This document shows positions 8,667 to 18,413 of a stretch of 64,000 nt of DNA, in pieces. Position numbers and translations under genes: made by a program. This DNA is from Pseudoalteromonas aurantia. GTDB lineage: Bacteria > Pseudomonadota > Gammaproteobacteria > Enterobacterales > Alteromonadaceae. The notes under the pieces are model-generated. The model saw only the letters and a list, made by a program, of their open reading frames with translations, had not been told where the DNA came from and ran no database searches. The stretch covers positions 1-64,000 of the forward strand of contig NZ_PNBY01000074.1 in NCBI RefSeq assembly GCF_005886875.1. The letters run 5' to 3'. The number at the start of each line of letters is the position of its first letter. The stretch's first letter is position 1.

Positions 8667-9607
8667 CTAGATATCGTACAAAAGTCGCTGCACTTTTGGC
8701 AGGTCAAGGCGCTTATCGAAAGGCTGGCGGATATCTAGATGCTTTCTTAATTACACTCATTATGATTAATGTCGTCGCCATTGTCTTGGAATCAGTCCCC
8801 GAACTAACCGCCCAATATCACCATCACTTTTTATTATTAGAGGTAACATCGGTGGGGATCTTTGCCATCGAGTACTTACTAAGACTTTGGTCATGTGTGG
8901 AGCAAACAGGCGATAAAGAACTCAACACATCCAACAGTAGAAAACGCATCAAATACCTATTTTCGCCCTTAGCGCTTATTGATTTAATGGCGATCCTCCC
9001 CTCTTTACTCATGATGTTTTTTGCATTTGATTTACGCTTCTTAAGAGTAATACGATTATTTAGAATATTTAAACTCACTCGATATTCTCGCGCTATGCAA
9101 CTGTTACTCGCCGCATTTAAACAAGAAGGCAGTAGTTTGCTTGCTGCCTTTTTTATTATGTCTGTGGTACTCATTATGGCATCGTGTGGCATCTATTTAC
9201 TCGAACACGATGTACAGCCTGACAAATTTGGCTCAATACCTGAGTCCATGTGGTGGGCAATGGCAACGCTAACCACCGTAGGTTACGGTGACGTTGTGCC
9301 AATTACACCCATTGGCCGGCTTTTTGGCGGCGTGATCACATTATTGAGTATGGGCATGGTGGCCATTCCCACGGGTTTACTTGCATCGAGTTTCGCTGAA
9401 CAGCTTAGAAAACGTAGAGATGCATTTAATGAAGCTGTATTGCACAGCCTCCATGATGGTGCTTTAGACGAGCAAGAGCGACAACATTTGGAAACCCTAC
9501 GCATAGAACTAGGGTTAAGCCCCAGCGAAGCAAATCAAGCCATCAAACTTATGACCAGTCAACGGGCATATGCGATGTATTGTAGGCATTGTGGCCACAA
9601 GCTTTAA
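8663..9607 (+). CDS. Voltage-gated potassium channel, Kv/KCNQ type
   Basis: Six-transmembrane ion channel of 314 residues. S4 is rich in regularly spaced Arg (LRFLRVIRLFRIFKLTR), and the pore carries the K+ selectivity filter TVGYGD. The cytoplasmic tail (about 230-314) ends in YCRHCGHKL, a lone CxxC close to the C-terminus that may bind metal or pair with a partner subunit. The start overlaps the stop of the upstream acetyltransferase gene (ATGA). The stop overlaps the stop of the convergent signalling gene by four bases. The physiological role is probably potassium efflux or membrane-potential control. Confidence 0.92.
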   Translation: MTRYRTKVAALLAGQGAYRKAGGYLDAFLITLIMINVVAIVLESVPELTAQYHHHFLLLEVTSVGIFAIEYLLRLWSCVEQTGDKELNTSNSRKRIKYLFSPLALIDLMAILPSLLMMFFAFDLRFLRVIRLFRIFKLTRYSRAMQLLLAAFKQEGSSLLAAFFIMSVVLIMASCGIYLLEHDVQPDKFGSIPESMWWAMATLTTVGYGDVVPITPIGRLFGGVITLLSMGMVAIPTGLLASSFAEQLRKRRDAFNEAVLHSLHDGALDEQERQHLETLRIELGLSPSEANQAIKLMTSQRAYAMYCRHCGHKL

Positions 9608-12600
9608 AACCGTTGTTGCCACCCATATTTGAGCAATTCATCCACTTGCTCACCAGGCACTGGCTCACTAAACAGTGCGCCTTGAAAGTAATCACAGCCA
9701 AGTAAACGTAAAAACTTCATTTGAGCAGACGCTTCAATGCCATCGGCAACACATTGGATCCCCAAGCTGTGCGCCAAAGATAATATTGAGTGAATAATGA
9801 TTTCATGTTCAGTATCAATACCAATATCTTGGATAAAGCCTTTATCAATTTTAAGGACATCAACCGGGAGTTTCTTCAAATACGTCAATGAAGCATAACT
9901 GGTGCCAAAGTCATCCATAAACAAACGACAACCAAGTACCTTCAACTGATACATGCGAGCTAACGCGTTGGGTATATCTGTCATCATTACTGGTTCTGAT
10001 ACCTCAAACACCACATGCTTACCATGTACCTGTGCTCGCTTTAAGATACCATCAATCTTATTTGCTAAGTCCGAATATTGAAAATCGTAAGGAGATAAGT
10101 TAACCGAAATATACAACTGTGGAGCAATCAAATGCCATTGTTTTAACTCAATTAACGCTCTTTCTAAGGTATACAGCATTAACTCTGTGATCACACCAGA
10201 CTGCTGCGCTGAGTCGGATAATTCCGTTTGACTATAATTGTCGTTTTGCGGCCAATGTAACATGACTTCAAACCCATCAATCACTTTGCTCGTACCGTTG
10301 ATAATGGGCTGATACAAATTACTAAATTCACTCCTTTGACATGCTATTTGTAGCATATTCTCAATTTCAATGGTCTTTTGTACCTGTTTATTAAGCTCAC
10401 TTCGATAAAATTGGTAATGATTACCCCCATGTTTTATTGCATGACTTAGCGCTATTTTCGCATTATCACTCAGTGTAAACGCATCCATTGCATCTTCTGG
10501 GTACATTGCAACACCTATGCTTAATTGCATATTACAGCTTTGCTCTAATACACAAATGGGGGCATCAAAGCGACTCATTAAACAACTCACATAACGTATC
10601 ACCTGAGACACATCATCAACTTGTTCCATGAGTACATAAAACGCTTTATTGACGCCAATGGCTAAACTGTCTTGGTCTCGAAAGCAGCATTGCAATGTCG
10701 TCGCCAATTGTTGTACCAGCGCTTCAAAAAAATCTCGATCGTAACTGTCTTGGTAATGTTGTAAACGCTTAAAACGGATCGCTAATACCGCCACCGGTTG
10801 CGTATTATGATTTTGCTCAATGGCATGATGCGTTCTATCAATAAATAAGGCTTTATTAGGTAGCTGTGTTAATGCGTCATAATTCGCTAATTGATATAGT
10901 TCTTTCTCTGTACGCTTTTGCGAAGATATATCAGTTAAAACAACAACATAATTATGTAAATCGCCTTGTAACCCATCCACAGCACTTATTTTTATCAACA
11001 CATGACATGTTTGATTATTCGCTAATACTAATTGCTCTTCAGCACTAATATGCTCCCCCACGTTTAATTGGGTCATTTTACGTAAATAGTCCATGCGCGT
11101 ATGACGGCTAAGGCCCAAATGTAAATTAGTGCTGGATTTTGGCTCAGCCTCAATGTTGAAGGCATGCTGTAGTGCGGTATTACATGCTTGGATACGCAAG
11201 TTCTTATCCAAAATAAACACCCAGTCACGGGTTTTTTCAAAGGCGGCACCAAATAATCGTGCTCGTTCTTCAAACATTCGTTCTCTGGTCAAGTTCGTAT
11301 ATGTACCCGTCACGCGTTCAGGTGTGCCGTCATGCCAAGCCATCACTTTGCCAAAGTCTTTATACCAACGCCAATGCCCTTTTGCATGTTTAAGTCGATA
11401 GGTACAATTGAAGACACCTTTATTGGTCGACACGAACTCCAACCACTCGAGTCGAAATATACCTCTATCATGCGGGTGAATTAGCTGTAAATACTCATCG
11501 AGACCAATATTATTTTGCGCATACTCTAATTCTGAAAATAACCGAGGTTGATAAATCAACTGACTTTGTAAGTGCCAATCCCATACGCCAGATCCACTAC
11601 TTTCAAGCGCAAGCTTTAAACGGGCTTCACTATTTTGCGTCTCCCTATGCGCCGCAATGATCATCTGCTCAATACGACTTTTTCGGTATAGCCACAAGCC
11701 AAAAATAAACAATGCCAACATCAAATAAATGACTAAGGCGGTCGGTGAGCGCCAAACTGGATAGTTGACACGAATATTCAATTTTGCGGGTTTCGTATAA
11801 TCTCCAGTTAAAGGGTCTTTTGCCCACACTTTTAATTGATAATGTCCTGGATTAAGCTTAGGAAAAGTAACGCGATTATTGCCACGTGTGAGAATCTTTT
11901 GCCCACCCGATATTTGATACTCATACACAATGCCTTGCTGATAATTGAATACCATGGCCGAAAATGCGACTTCAAGGCCAATATCATCATGATTCAACAC
12001 AATATCACCGAAGGTTTTTAAACCATATGAATGTAATTTTCGTGACATGAGGTCCACAGAGGTGATGTTAACACGAGATAGTAAGGGTTCATGAGGGCGG
12101 TTTTTTTGGGGATCAAAAATAGTAAAACCTTTTAAGGAGCCATAAACAATCCGACCATCCGATAATTTTAATGATGAGCCACCATTAAACTCATTGGTAA
12201 ACAAACCATCATTGATGGTAAATTGCTGCATATGTAAGTTATCCGGGTCCAAACGCCAAATTCCCTTATGTGACGACATCCAAATCATTTGTGCATCATC
12301 TTGGCGCATCCCATACATTGGGGTTCCCAGTTTTAGCTTTTTTAAATCAATTGTATGAACAACTTCAAAACCATCTAGAGATAAACCAACTAAGCCAAAG
12401 TTTGAAAAAGCCAACCACAGGATATTATTCTTATCGACGCTATAAGTTAATAGGGAAACGGGAAGGTTTTCATTTGCATCTGGTACAGAGTAAATAATAT
12501 CTAACTCAGAAGTATCTGGGTCCATTCTGTATAAAATACCACCAGAGTAATATAGGGGGTACGTAGGCTCATCAGGTAAAGGCGGTAAAAAACCATAAGA

Positions 12601-14079
12601 CAAAAACGGGTTTCTCGACCCAATATCCCCCTCAAGCTTCTGTAATAACTCTTTTTCAATGTCATAATAAAAAAAGCCTTCGCTTGGGTGGATAAAATAT
12701 AACTTCCCATTAGGCATCAAAAGTGTCCCAAACAAAAATCCATCAATGACTTTTTGCTGCTCACTATTTTTGACTATGGGCCGGTTGACTTCGTAGGTAT
12801 TTGGGTCAAAGATATATAACCCTCGGTTACTTTCGAGCCAAATTTTATCTTTATATAAGAAAGTACGAGAAATAGAAAACTCTGGCATCACCAGTTCTCC
12901 CATGTACCCTTTGAGATAAGCAACTGTTTCATTGCTCGCAATATCATAACTTGTCAGGCCATCATTGGTTGATGCCCAAATTTTGCCTTTATATTCCAGT
13001 AAGGACCACACAGTCGAATGGGAAAATCCAGTTCCATTTACTGAGCTGTTGTTTACGTTTTTAAACTGCGTTTTTTGTTTGGGAATATAAAAGGCCCCAT
13101 CACGTTTAGTGGCAAGCCATAAAGCCCCATATTTATCCTCCAAAAAATCAATGATGCTTTTGTCTGTTAATGTATATTGGCTAGTCGCTATACGTTCATC
13201 TCTCGTCAGTGTGCCATCAGAAAGACGATAGTGCATGAGTCCTTTATCTGTTCCCAATAATAGAGCTTCAGGTTTTACGGCTATTTTCCAAACATTCATA
13301 TCATATAAAAGTTGCCTCCCCTGCCAATCGTGAGTCCCCTCGTCTAATTTCTCTAAGTGTGCAATATTTACTTCATATAGTCCGTTAACTGCACCAACAA
13401 GCAATTTATCATTGCCTAAAAGCGCCAAAGATTTAGTATGCTGTTGTAAGTTATGAGCTGGATTGTTGACATGTGTAATGTGACTTAACACCTTTGAATC
13501 AAGGTTATATGCGAATGCACCTTCTGACGTCGCAATAAATAAATGGTTTCCTTTACGCAGTAGCTTCCTAACAAAACCTGACTGCTTATTGATCGGAAGA
13601 GTCACCTCTATAGATACATCACCCGATGCAATATCCAATAACGCAACATTATCTCCGCGCCCCAGCCAAAGCTGTTCATCGTTTTTTGCCAGCATTTGAT
13701 TGACTGATTGCTCTATCATTTCTTCTTGAGATTTAACGGCTTGCAAATATTTTTGGTATACATCTAAGACGGGATCATAGCTGTAGAGACCTAAGCGACT
13801 TGACGCTATCCAAATGCGGTTTAGTGGGTCTTGGTAAATTCGATCGATGACAACTTCTTCAAGCTCACCTTGCGGACCTTTAACACGTAAGACTTGATAT
13901 CCATCGTATCTATTTAAACCGCCTTCAGTAGATAGCCAGAGGTAACCTTTGTTGTCTATGATGAGCGTATTTACATAGCTTTGCGATAACCCCTCAGAAG
14001 GAGATAATCGTTTTATTTCAGCTGTAACACTAAAACTCAAAATGATCAGTAAAATATATAAAAATACCAAAGATCTCAT
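9604..14079 (-). CDS. Propeller/Y_Y_Y sensor with PAS, degenerate GGDEF and altered EAL domains
   Basis: A very large (1491 residue) inner-membrane signalling protein. A signal peptide is followed by a two-part beta-propeller (Reg_prop repeats, about 20-690), a Y_Y_Y domain (about 700-775), a transmembrane helix near 786, two PAS domains (about 815-930 and 935-1055), a GGDEF domain (about 1065-1225) and an EAL domain (about 1246-1480). In the GGDEF domain the signature is replaced by VNKAF, so cyclase activity is not expected. In the EAL domain the motif reads EVM, and the usual AEGVE reads ADGIE, changing the proposed catalytic base Glu to Asp; NLS, DDFGT and LKID are kept. It may bind c-di-GMP as a receptor or be a weak phosphodiesterase. 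The propeller resembles glycan-sensing hybrid two-component proteins. Confidence 0.9.
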   Translation of the reverse strand: MRSLVFLYILLIILSFSVTAEIKRLSPSEGLSQSYVNTLIIDNKGYLWLSTEGGLNRYDGYQVLRVKGPQGELEEVVIDRIYQDPLNRIWIASSRLGLYSYDPVLDVYQKYLQAVKSQEEMIEQSVNQMLAKNDEQLWLGRGDNVALLDIASGDVSIEVTLPINKQSGFVRKLLRKGNHLFIATSEGAFAYNLDSKVLSHITHVNNPAHNLQQHTKSLALLGNDKLLVGAVNGLYEVNIAHLEKLDEGTHDWQGRQLLYDMNVWKIAVKPEALLLGTDKGLMHYRLSDGTLTRDERIATSQYTLTDKSIIDFLEDKYGALWLATKRDGAFYIPKQKTQFKNVNNSSVNGTGFSHSTVWSLLEYKGKIWASTNDGLTSYDIASNETVAYLKGYMGELVMPEFSISRTFLYKDKIWLESNRGLYIFDPNTYEVNRPIVKNSEQQKVIDGFLFGTLLMPNGKLYFIHPSEGFFYYDIEKELLQKLEGDIGSRNPFLSYGFLPPLPDEPTYPLYYSGGILYRMDPDTSELDIIYSVPDANENLPVSLLTYSVDKNNILWLAFSNFGLVGLSLDGFEVVHTIDLKKLKLGTPMYGMRQDDAQMIWMSSHKGIWRLDPDNLHMQQFTINDGLFTNEFNGGSSLKLSDGRIVYGSLKGFTIFDPQKNRPHEPLLSRVNITSVDLMSRKLHSYGLKTFGDIVLNHDDIGLEVAFSAMVFNYQQGIVYEYQISGGQKILTRGNNRVTFPKLNPGHYQLKVWAKDPLTGDYTKPAKLNIRVNYPVWRSPTALVIYLMLALFIFGLWLYRKSRIEQMIIAAHRETQNSEARLKLALESSGSGVWDWHLQSQLIYQPRLFSELEYAQNNIGLDEYLQLIHPHDRGIFRLEWLEFVSTNKGVFNCTYRLKHAKGHWRWYKDFGKVMAWHDGTPERVTGTYTNLTRERMFEERARLFGAAFEKTRDWVFILDKNLRIQACNTALQHAFNIEAEPKSSTNLHLGLSRHTRMDYLRKMTQLNVGEHISAEEQLVLANNQTCHVLIKISAVDGLQGDLHNYVVVLTDISSQKRTEKELYQLANYDALTQLPNKALFIDRTHHAIEQNHNTQPVAVLAIRFKRLQHYQDSYDRDFFEALVQQLATTLQCCFRDQDSLAIGVNKAFYVLMEQVDDVSQVIRYVSCLMSRFDAPICVLEQSCNMQLSIGVAMYPEDAMDAFTLSDNAKIALSHAIKHGGNHYQFYRSELNKQVQKTIEIENMLQIACQRSEFSNLYQPIINGTSKVIDGFEVMLHWPQNDNYSQTELSDSAQQSGVITELMLYTLERALIELKQWHLIAPQLYISVNLSPYDFQYSDLANKIDGILKRAQVHGKHVVFEVSEPVMMTDIPNALARMYQLKVLGCRLFMDDFGTSYASLTYLKKLPVDVLKIDKGFIQDIGIDTEHEIIIHSILSLAHSLGIQCVADGIEASAQMKFLRLLGCDYFQGALFSEPVPGEQVDELLKYGWQQRF

Positions 14080-14095
14080 AAACGACAGTTAACAA

Positions 14096-14503
14096 TTATT
14101 TATAGATACACATCGCCACAATATCACGTTTTTGCCTCACGTAATTAGCAAAACTAATCGATAAATGCTCAGGCATGCTTAATGCTCGTTCAAAACCTAA
14201 CCCCTGATAAAACGGCTCAAGGCCACGATATACAAAAGTGTAAATGCGACAGTGCTGCGATGCTACCGCGGTGACGACTAGCTGCCTTGCCACACCTTGT
14301 GATCTAAATGCAGGGTCAACAAATACGGTCGATAAGAAAAGGACTTCACCTTTATGTTGTACTCTACATGCTGCAATGATTCTGTCGGACTTCGCAACCC
14401 AACATTGATCTTGTTTGTTCGCCCACCCCCTTACTGAGAATTGCTTATAAAACTTATTTACCAAAGGGACTGCTATGGGCTGCAAACAATGAACCGAGTA
14501 CAC
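14096..14503 (-). CDS. GNAT-family N-acetyltransferase
   Basis: Small GNAT domain of 135 residues; the acetyl-CoA-binding segment FVDPAFRSQGVARQLV contains the Q-x-x-G-x-A type loop. The later strand-turn YRGLEPFYQGLGFERA is the usual GNAT beta5 region. The substrate is unknown. The start is GTG, and it overlaps the TAG stop of the upstream small gene by one base, so the two are translationally coupled. It lies 16 bp from the large signalling gene downstream and may be cotranscribed with it. Confidence 0.85.
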   Translation of the reverse strand: MYSVHCLQPIAVPLVNKFYKQFSVRGWANKQDQCWVAKSDRIIAACRVQHKGEVLFLSTVFVDPAFRSQGVARQLVVTAVASQHCRIYTFVYRGLEPFYQGLGFERALSMPEHLSISFANYVRQKRDIVAMCIYK

Positions 14504-14712
14504 TATGACCCTGCAAGCATAATACTAAGATAATACTCAAATCGCTGTTTTAAAAAGGTCTGCTCTGACACCGGGCGGCTATTAATGGTGTCGTACACCA
14601 TTTCTCTAGAGCGCTTTCCACGTTTAATTTGATATGCCCAAAATGACGATTCATATTCTAACTGGATTTGATACTTTTCATGACGAGGTAATTTGCAAAG
14701 ATTAAAACTCAT
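14503..14712 (-). CDS. Small cytosolic protein, DUF3283-like
   Basis: A 69-residue hydrophilic protein beginning MSFNLCKLP. The start and the charged/aromatic pattern recall the DUF3283 family of Vibrio and Alteromonadales; I assign that with caution. It has no signal peptide or membrane segment. It is the first gene of a coupled pair with the GNAT gene, sharing one base at the stop/start junction, and is divergent from the solute-binding protein gene at 14829. Confidence 0.65.
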   Translation of the reverse strand: MSFNLCKLPRHEKYQIQLEYESSFWAYQIKRGKRSREMVYDTINSRPVSEQTFLKQRFEYYLSIMLAGS

Positions 14713-14828
14713 AATGACATTATTGCAGAAGTAAACATTTTGCTAGTGTAACATAAATTATTAATTTGCTAGACTGAGATATGCAACACCTGTGAACAGC
14801 CTGAAATAATAATAAAATAACAGGACCT

Positions 14829-15515
14829 ATGAACATTACACTGCGCGCCTTGGCATTATGCCTTTTAATTTTTAGCTCTACTGCAATTAGTAGCAATACC
14901 TTATTGTTTAATCGTCCTGCAGATAACCCTCAGTCTCGGTATGTCATTGAATTAATGACGTTAGTCTACAAAGAGCTTGGCTATTCATTAAAGGTGATAG
15001 ACTTCAATCATCAAAGTGCTTTAGTCGCCGCTAATGAAGGGGTATTAGATGGTCAGTTAGGGAGAGTTGATAGTGTAACTGAGCAGTACCCTGCATTAAT
15101 GCAAATTAGTTTCCCAATTATGCATGCTAACCTGCAACTTCTCAGTTACTGTAAAACCTGTTCTATGTTTGGATCCGAGTCCATCGTTATTATAAGCTCT
15201 TATGTAGCGCCAGAAGCCTATTTAAAAGATCAGAATTATCAAGGGGAAATCATTAAAGTTAAGAGTAGCTCTGCACAGCTTAACCTTCTTATACAAAAAA
15301 AAGTCAGTGCAGCCCTTGTCGTCGAGTTTCATGTAAAAAAATATAGAGAAAAGCTACAGTCACTGGATATCACCAGCAAAACATTACACAAAATCAATAT
15401 CTATCATTATTTACACAAAAAGCACGCTAAGCTAGTTCCTCAAATTAATCACATTTTAGGAACTATGGCTAAGGAAGGTACGATCGCTATGCTCAAGCAA
15501 AAGTATGGCATTTAA
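14829..15515 (+). CDS. Periplasmic solute-binding protein, family 3 (short form)
   Basis: A signal peptide of about 20-22 residues is followed by a compact family-3 binding protein of 228 residues: an N-terminal lobe (about 24-95), a hinge, and a C-terminal lobe ending in a helix (GTIAMLKQKYGI) like that of amino-acid-binding proteins. Two Cys in YCKTCSMF may form a disulfide. AGGA precedes the ATG. No transporter genes are adjacent, so like the copy at 4379 it is an orphan binding protein. It overlaps the convergent DUF1289 gene by four bases. Confidence 0.78.
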   Translation: MNITLRALALCLLIFSSTAISSNTLLFNRPADNPQSRYVIELMTLVYKELGYSLKVIDFNHQSALVAANEGVLDGQLGRVDSVTEQYPALMQISFPIMHANLQLLSYCKTCSMFGSESIVIISSYVAPEAYLKDQNYQGEIIKVKSSSAQLNLLIQKKVSAALVVEFHVKKYREKLQSLDITSKTLHKINIYHYLHKKHAKLVPQINHILGTMAKEGTIAMLKQKYGI

Positions 15516-15760
15516 AAATCAAGTTGTTGCTGCTCTTTATTACCCTTTGTGGCTGTATTACTGCTTGTTTTCTTTTTTAAGTAGCGCTGATACCTTTGCT
15601 GACATAAAATCACAACCGCGCGTTTTTGTTGATCTGTTAGTTGCCCCCAAGTAAACCGCTCATCTCTGCTACGATAACAGCCTTTGCAATAGCCCCTATT
15701 ATTTACTTCGCATATCCCTTTACACGGACTTGGGATCTCAAATATTTCAATTTGTTCCAC
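15512..15760 (-). CDS. DUF1289 Cys-rich small protein
   Basis: Small protein of 82 residues with the DUF1289 signature: PSPCKGICEVNNRGYCKGCY gives four Cys as Cx3C and Cx2C pairs, probably a metal or Fe-S site, followed by a Trp and a basic helix (DQQKRAVVILCQQRYQRYLKKK). The function of the family is not established. The ATG lies near 15760; ATG codons closer to the motif are absent. The last codons overlap the convergent binding-protein gene. Confidence 0.85.
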   Translation of the reverse strand: MEQIEIFEIPSPCKGICEVNNRGYCKGCYRSRDERFTWGQLTDQQKRAVVILCQQRYQRYLKKKTSSNTATKGNKEQQQLDF

Positions 15761-15927
15761 ACACTCTCACTACATGTCGAATTTATACTGATAAATGAAG
15801 CCATAGCACTGTGCTTAGTTGAGTCTAAAATCAGACGACCTAAAGAAACTCAGTATCCGCCTATCTAGAGTATAAACCTATTTTGTATGATAAATCACCA
15901 AACCTAAGAAACATGATTTTATAAAAC

Positions 15928-15957
15928 AAAAAACGCCACATTAAATGTGGCGTTTTC
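15928..15957 (-). terminator. Rho-independent terminator of the acyltransferase gene
   Basis: The hairpin CGCCACATT / AATGTGGCG (15934-15942 and 15944-15952), extended by A/T pairs, is followed on the minus strand by a run of T residues. It lies 26 bp beyond the stop of the gene ending at 15983. Confidence 0.85.
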
Positions 15958-15982
15958 CAATGAAAGCTGTTGCTCGTTGTTA

Positions 15983-17077
15983 TTATGTCACTTTACGTTT
16001 TAAAGGTTCAGCGTACATATCCAACACTTGCTTTTTTAACTCTTCGGGCACTAGCTCTAGCCAACTCATAAAATCAAGTTGCTCTTCATCTGACACCTCA
16101 TGCTTATTTCCAGCGGCAATGTAGTTACTGGGATGCAAAAAATACTGTCCAATAATTTGTTTATCTATGGTTTCTGCTAACATTTCGGGTGAGTCACACT
16201 GTTCAGTGATCGGTTGCCCAAAAGAAATATGAACATGCCCTTTATCTGAACGGATCCCCTCAAGAATACTCTCTATATCTTCTCCGTCAGCCTTAACGTA
16301 GCTCCCGTGTTGTTGCTTGTGCACTAACTCTTTTGCTTTGGCAACCGCACAGGGTTCATACTGATAAGAAATAGACACAGGAACAATCTTTAACTGCTTT
16401 ATATACTCACTAAAAGGCAGTTTTTGTTTTCTTCCATACAGCTGTAACATTTTAAGTAACGCAGGATCAGTTTGATCCACCCCATCTTTCGCACGACCTT
16501 CTTTCTGTGCGATCCAAATAGACTGCCCGGAGTCCAAAGAATCAAAAATATAACTTGAAAGATGTGAGAGTGCTTTTAGCATCTCTTTAGGCGCCTTTGC
16601 TGAGCGCTTTACTATAAAGCTTTTGTTTAACCTCATTAATTCCGTGATGTAAGGTACTTGTAGTAAGTTATCACCAATTGCGATACGCACTGTATTCATA
16701 TTATGACTGTGCAAACCCCAGTTCATTAGTGCAGGGTCCAGTACAATATCTCTATGGTTAGAAATAAACAAATATGCAGACTCTTTATCCAACGAATCAA
16801 GGCCTGAATATGTCACTTTACTCGTTGTATTGTGTATCAGCATTTCTAAATAACGCGCAACTTCATTTTGCACTTGTTTAACCGTGTTGAAGTCTCCCCA
16901 TTTACGACGTAATTGACTACGCACAAGAGGGCGGCACAATGCAGACCATCTGCTTAACCATGTAGGTAAAGTATGTGTCGTGATCACATCAATGAAGCTA
17001 TTGTCTGCGAGCAACCGACTTAATGCCGCGGCAACTTCTTCATCATTGTAAGGTCTTATATCTGCGTATTTATCCAC
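15983..17077 (-). CDS. PlsC-like glycerol-phosphate/lysophospholipid acyltransferase
   Basis: A 364-residue acyltransferase of the PlsB/PlsC superfamily. Motif I is NHRDIVLDP (catalytic His and Asp). Motif II-like FIVKRSAKAPKEM and motif III-like WIAQKEGRAKDG follow at normal spacing, and a later segment IVPVSISYQYEP fits motif IV. It probably transfers fatty acyl groups to a glycerol-phosphate or lyso-lipid acceptor at the inner membrane. It has no obvious membrane anchor and carries about 80 extra residues at each end compared with minimal PlsC. A strong terminator follows. The acceptor is not known. Confidence 0.82.
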   Translation of the reverse strand: MDKYADIRPYNDEEVAAALSRLLADNSFIDVITTHTLPTWLSRWSALCRPLVRSQLRRKWGDFNTVKQVQNEVARYLEMLIHNTTSKVTYSGLDSLDKESAYLFISNHRDIVLDPALMNWGLHSHNMNTVRIAIGDNLLQVPYITELMRLNKSFIVKRSAKAPKEMLKALSHLSSYIFDSLDSGQSIWIAQKEGRAKDGVDQTDPALLKMLQLYGRKQKLPFSEYIKQLKIVPVSISYQYEPCAVAKAKELVHKQQHGSYVKADGEDIESILEGIRSDKGHVHISFGQPITEQCDSPEMLAETIDKQIIGQYFLHPSNYIAAGNKHEVSDEEQLDFMSWLELVPEELKKQVLDMYAEPLKRKVT

Positions 17078-17183
17078 TCAACGGCTCTTTTTGTCAAAAA
17101 TTAAACGAAATAACGGGACTATTTTATCTTGCTATTGGCTGTTAAGCTAAGATTAACAAGTCTGACCACCATTGCAAGTAATA

Positions 17184-18413
17184 CTACTGCATTGAAACAT
17201 AATGACTTTTAGTCCATTTAATAAAGAGCAGCCGTAACATTAATAAAGACAGTATTATTGCACAGCCAGTGGAAAACCAATGAGGTAATATTTCATGCTG
17301 CATAATCATTGTCGAATTCACTTCAAATCCATAGTAATCAACTAAATAGTCTGTCAAAAAGCCAAATGCAATCGCAACGCCTATCACGCCTATTAAATAC
17401 GCGAAAACGGCTCTTTGCCCTAACTCTTTACCCACCACACCCAGTGTGGCAATATTCGTTGCCGGCCCTGCCAACATAAATACCAACACCGCACCTGGTG
17501 ACACACCAGCCAGCAATAGCCCTGCCGCAATCGGTGTTGAAGCTGTTGCACATATATACATTGGAATGCTTACTAAGACCACCACCAGCATGGCAATAAT
17601 CCCATTCCCCCACTGACTGAGAAACGAAGTCGGCACAAATGTTTGCACCAACGCAGCAAAAAAGAGTCCTATCATTAACCAAACCATGGTATCTGATAAT
17701 AATTTGTTTGAACTGAACTTAACGGCTTGCCACACCTTATTTAAAAGTACATTTTGTTCAGGTTTGGAAGCTTGAGATGCGCAACACGAACTAACTGTCG
17801 CGGCATCATCGTGTTGCACCTTTTTCTTATGTTCAAGCTGTGTTTGAGTAAGCGTCTGTGTTTGAGCAGGTGTTACAGAGTCACAACATACCGCACTTTG
17901 TCTAGGTTGTGGCTTTGCAGAAGCGCAGCAGCTAGATGAGGTACTTCCCTCTTTTTCATCAAGGTTTTGTGTGCTGTTGCTAGAAAGCGTATTACATTCT
18001 CGGTCTGTGTTTATCGGCTTTTCACTGCCGACAAGTATCCCTGCAACTATCGCACTCGTGACTGCTGCAATAGGCCGAATAATCGCCAGAAAAGGTCCTA
18101 ATAAGACGTAAGATACCGAGACTGAATCTACCCCAGTTTCTGGTGTTGAGACCAAAAAGGCAGTAGTTGCACTCTTTGATCCGCCTGCTCGCCTTAAGCC
18201 CACAGCTGCAGGAATAACACCGCAAGAGCATAACGGCATAGGAGCTCCAATGAGTGCGGCTTTAATGGTAGTCCATATCCCTTCTTTCCCTAAATGACGC
18301 TGCAAAAAATTAGCTGGTATAAAAACATTTAGTATTCCCGCTAATAATAACCCTAACATAAGCCAAGGGGCCGATAGTAAAAACAGCGCCCAAAAGTTAT
18401 TAATTAATATCAT
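17184..18413 (-). CDS. SO_0444-type Cu/Zn efflux permease
   Basis: Polytopic permease of the DUF318/ArsP-like family with the SO_0444 layout. An N-terminal membrane half contains MPLCSCGVIPAA. A cytosolic linker of about 90 residues carries three CC pairs (SSCCAS, AVCCDS, SSCCAS), a likely metal-loading site. A second membrane half contains STPIAAGLLLAG and GPATNIATLG. Family members are annotated as Cu/Zn exporters. Its first codons overlap the end of the upstream MerR regulator by 14 bp, so expression is coupled to a metal-sensing regulator. The metal specificity is inferred from the regulator and linker, not proven. Confidence 0.88.
   Translation of the reverse strand: MILINNFWALFLLSAPWLMLGLLLAGILNVFIPANFLQRHLGKEGIWTTIKAALIGAPMPLCSCGVIPAAVGLRRAGGSKSATTAFLVSTPETGVDSVSVSYVLLGPFLAIIRPIAAVTSAIVAGILVGSEKPINTDRECNTLSSNSTQNLDEKEGSTSSSCCASAKPQPRQSAVCCDSVTPAQTQTLTQTQLEHKKKVQHDDAATVSSCCASQASKPEQNVLLNKVWQAVKFSSNKLLSDTMVWLMIGLFFAALVQTFVPTSFLSQWGNGIIAMLVVVLVSIPMYICATASTPIAAGLLLAGVSPGAVLVFMLAGPATNIATLGVVGKELGQRAVFAYLIGVIGVAIAFGFLTDYLVDYYGFEVNSTMIMQHEILPHWFSTGCAIILSLLMLRLLFIKWTKSHYVSMQ

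Noticed and set aside
15641..15868. Plus-strand ORF over the DUF1289 gene
   Set aside because: It is the reverse complement of a gene with a clear four-Cys domain, and has no ribosome-binding site of its own.
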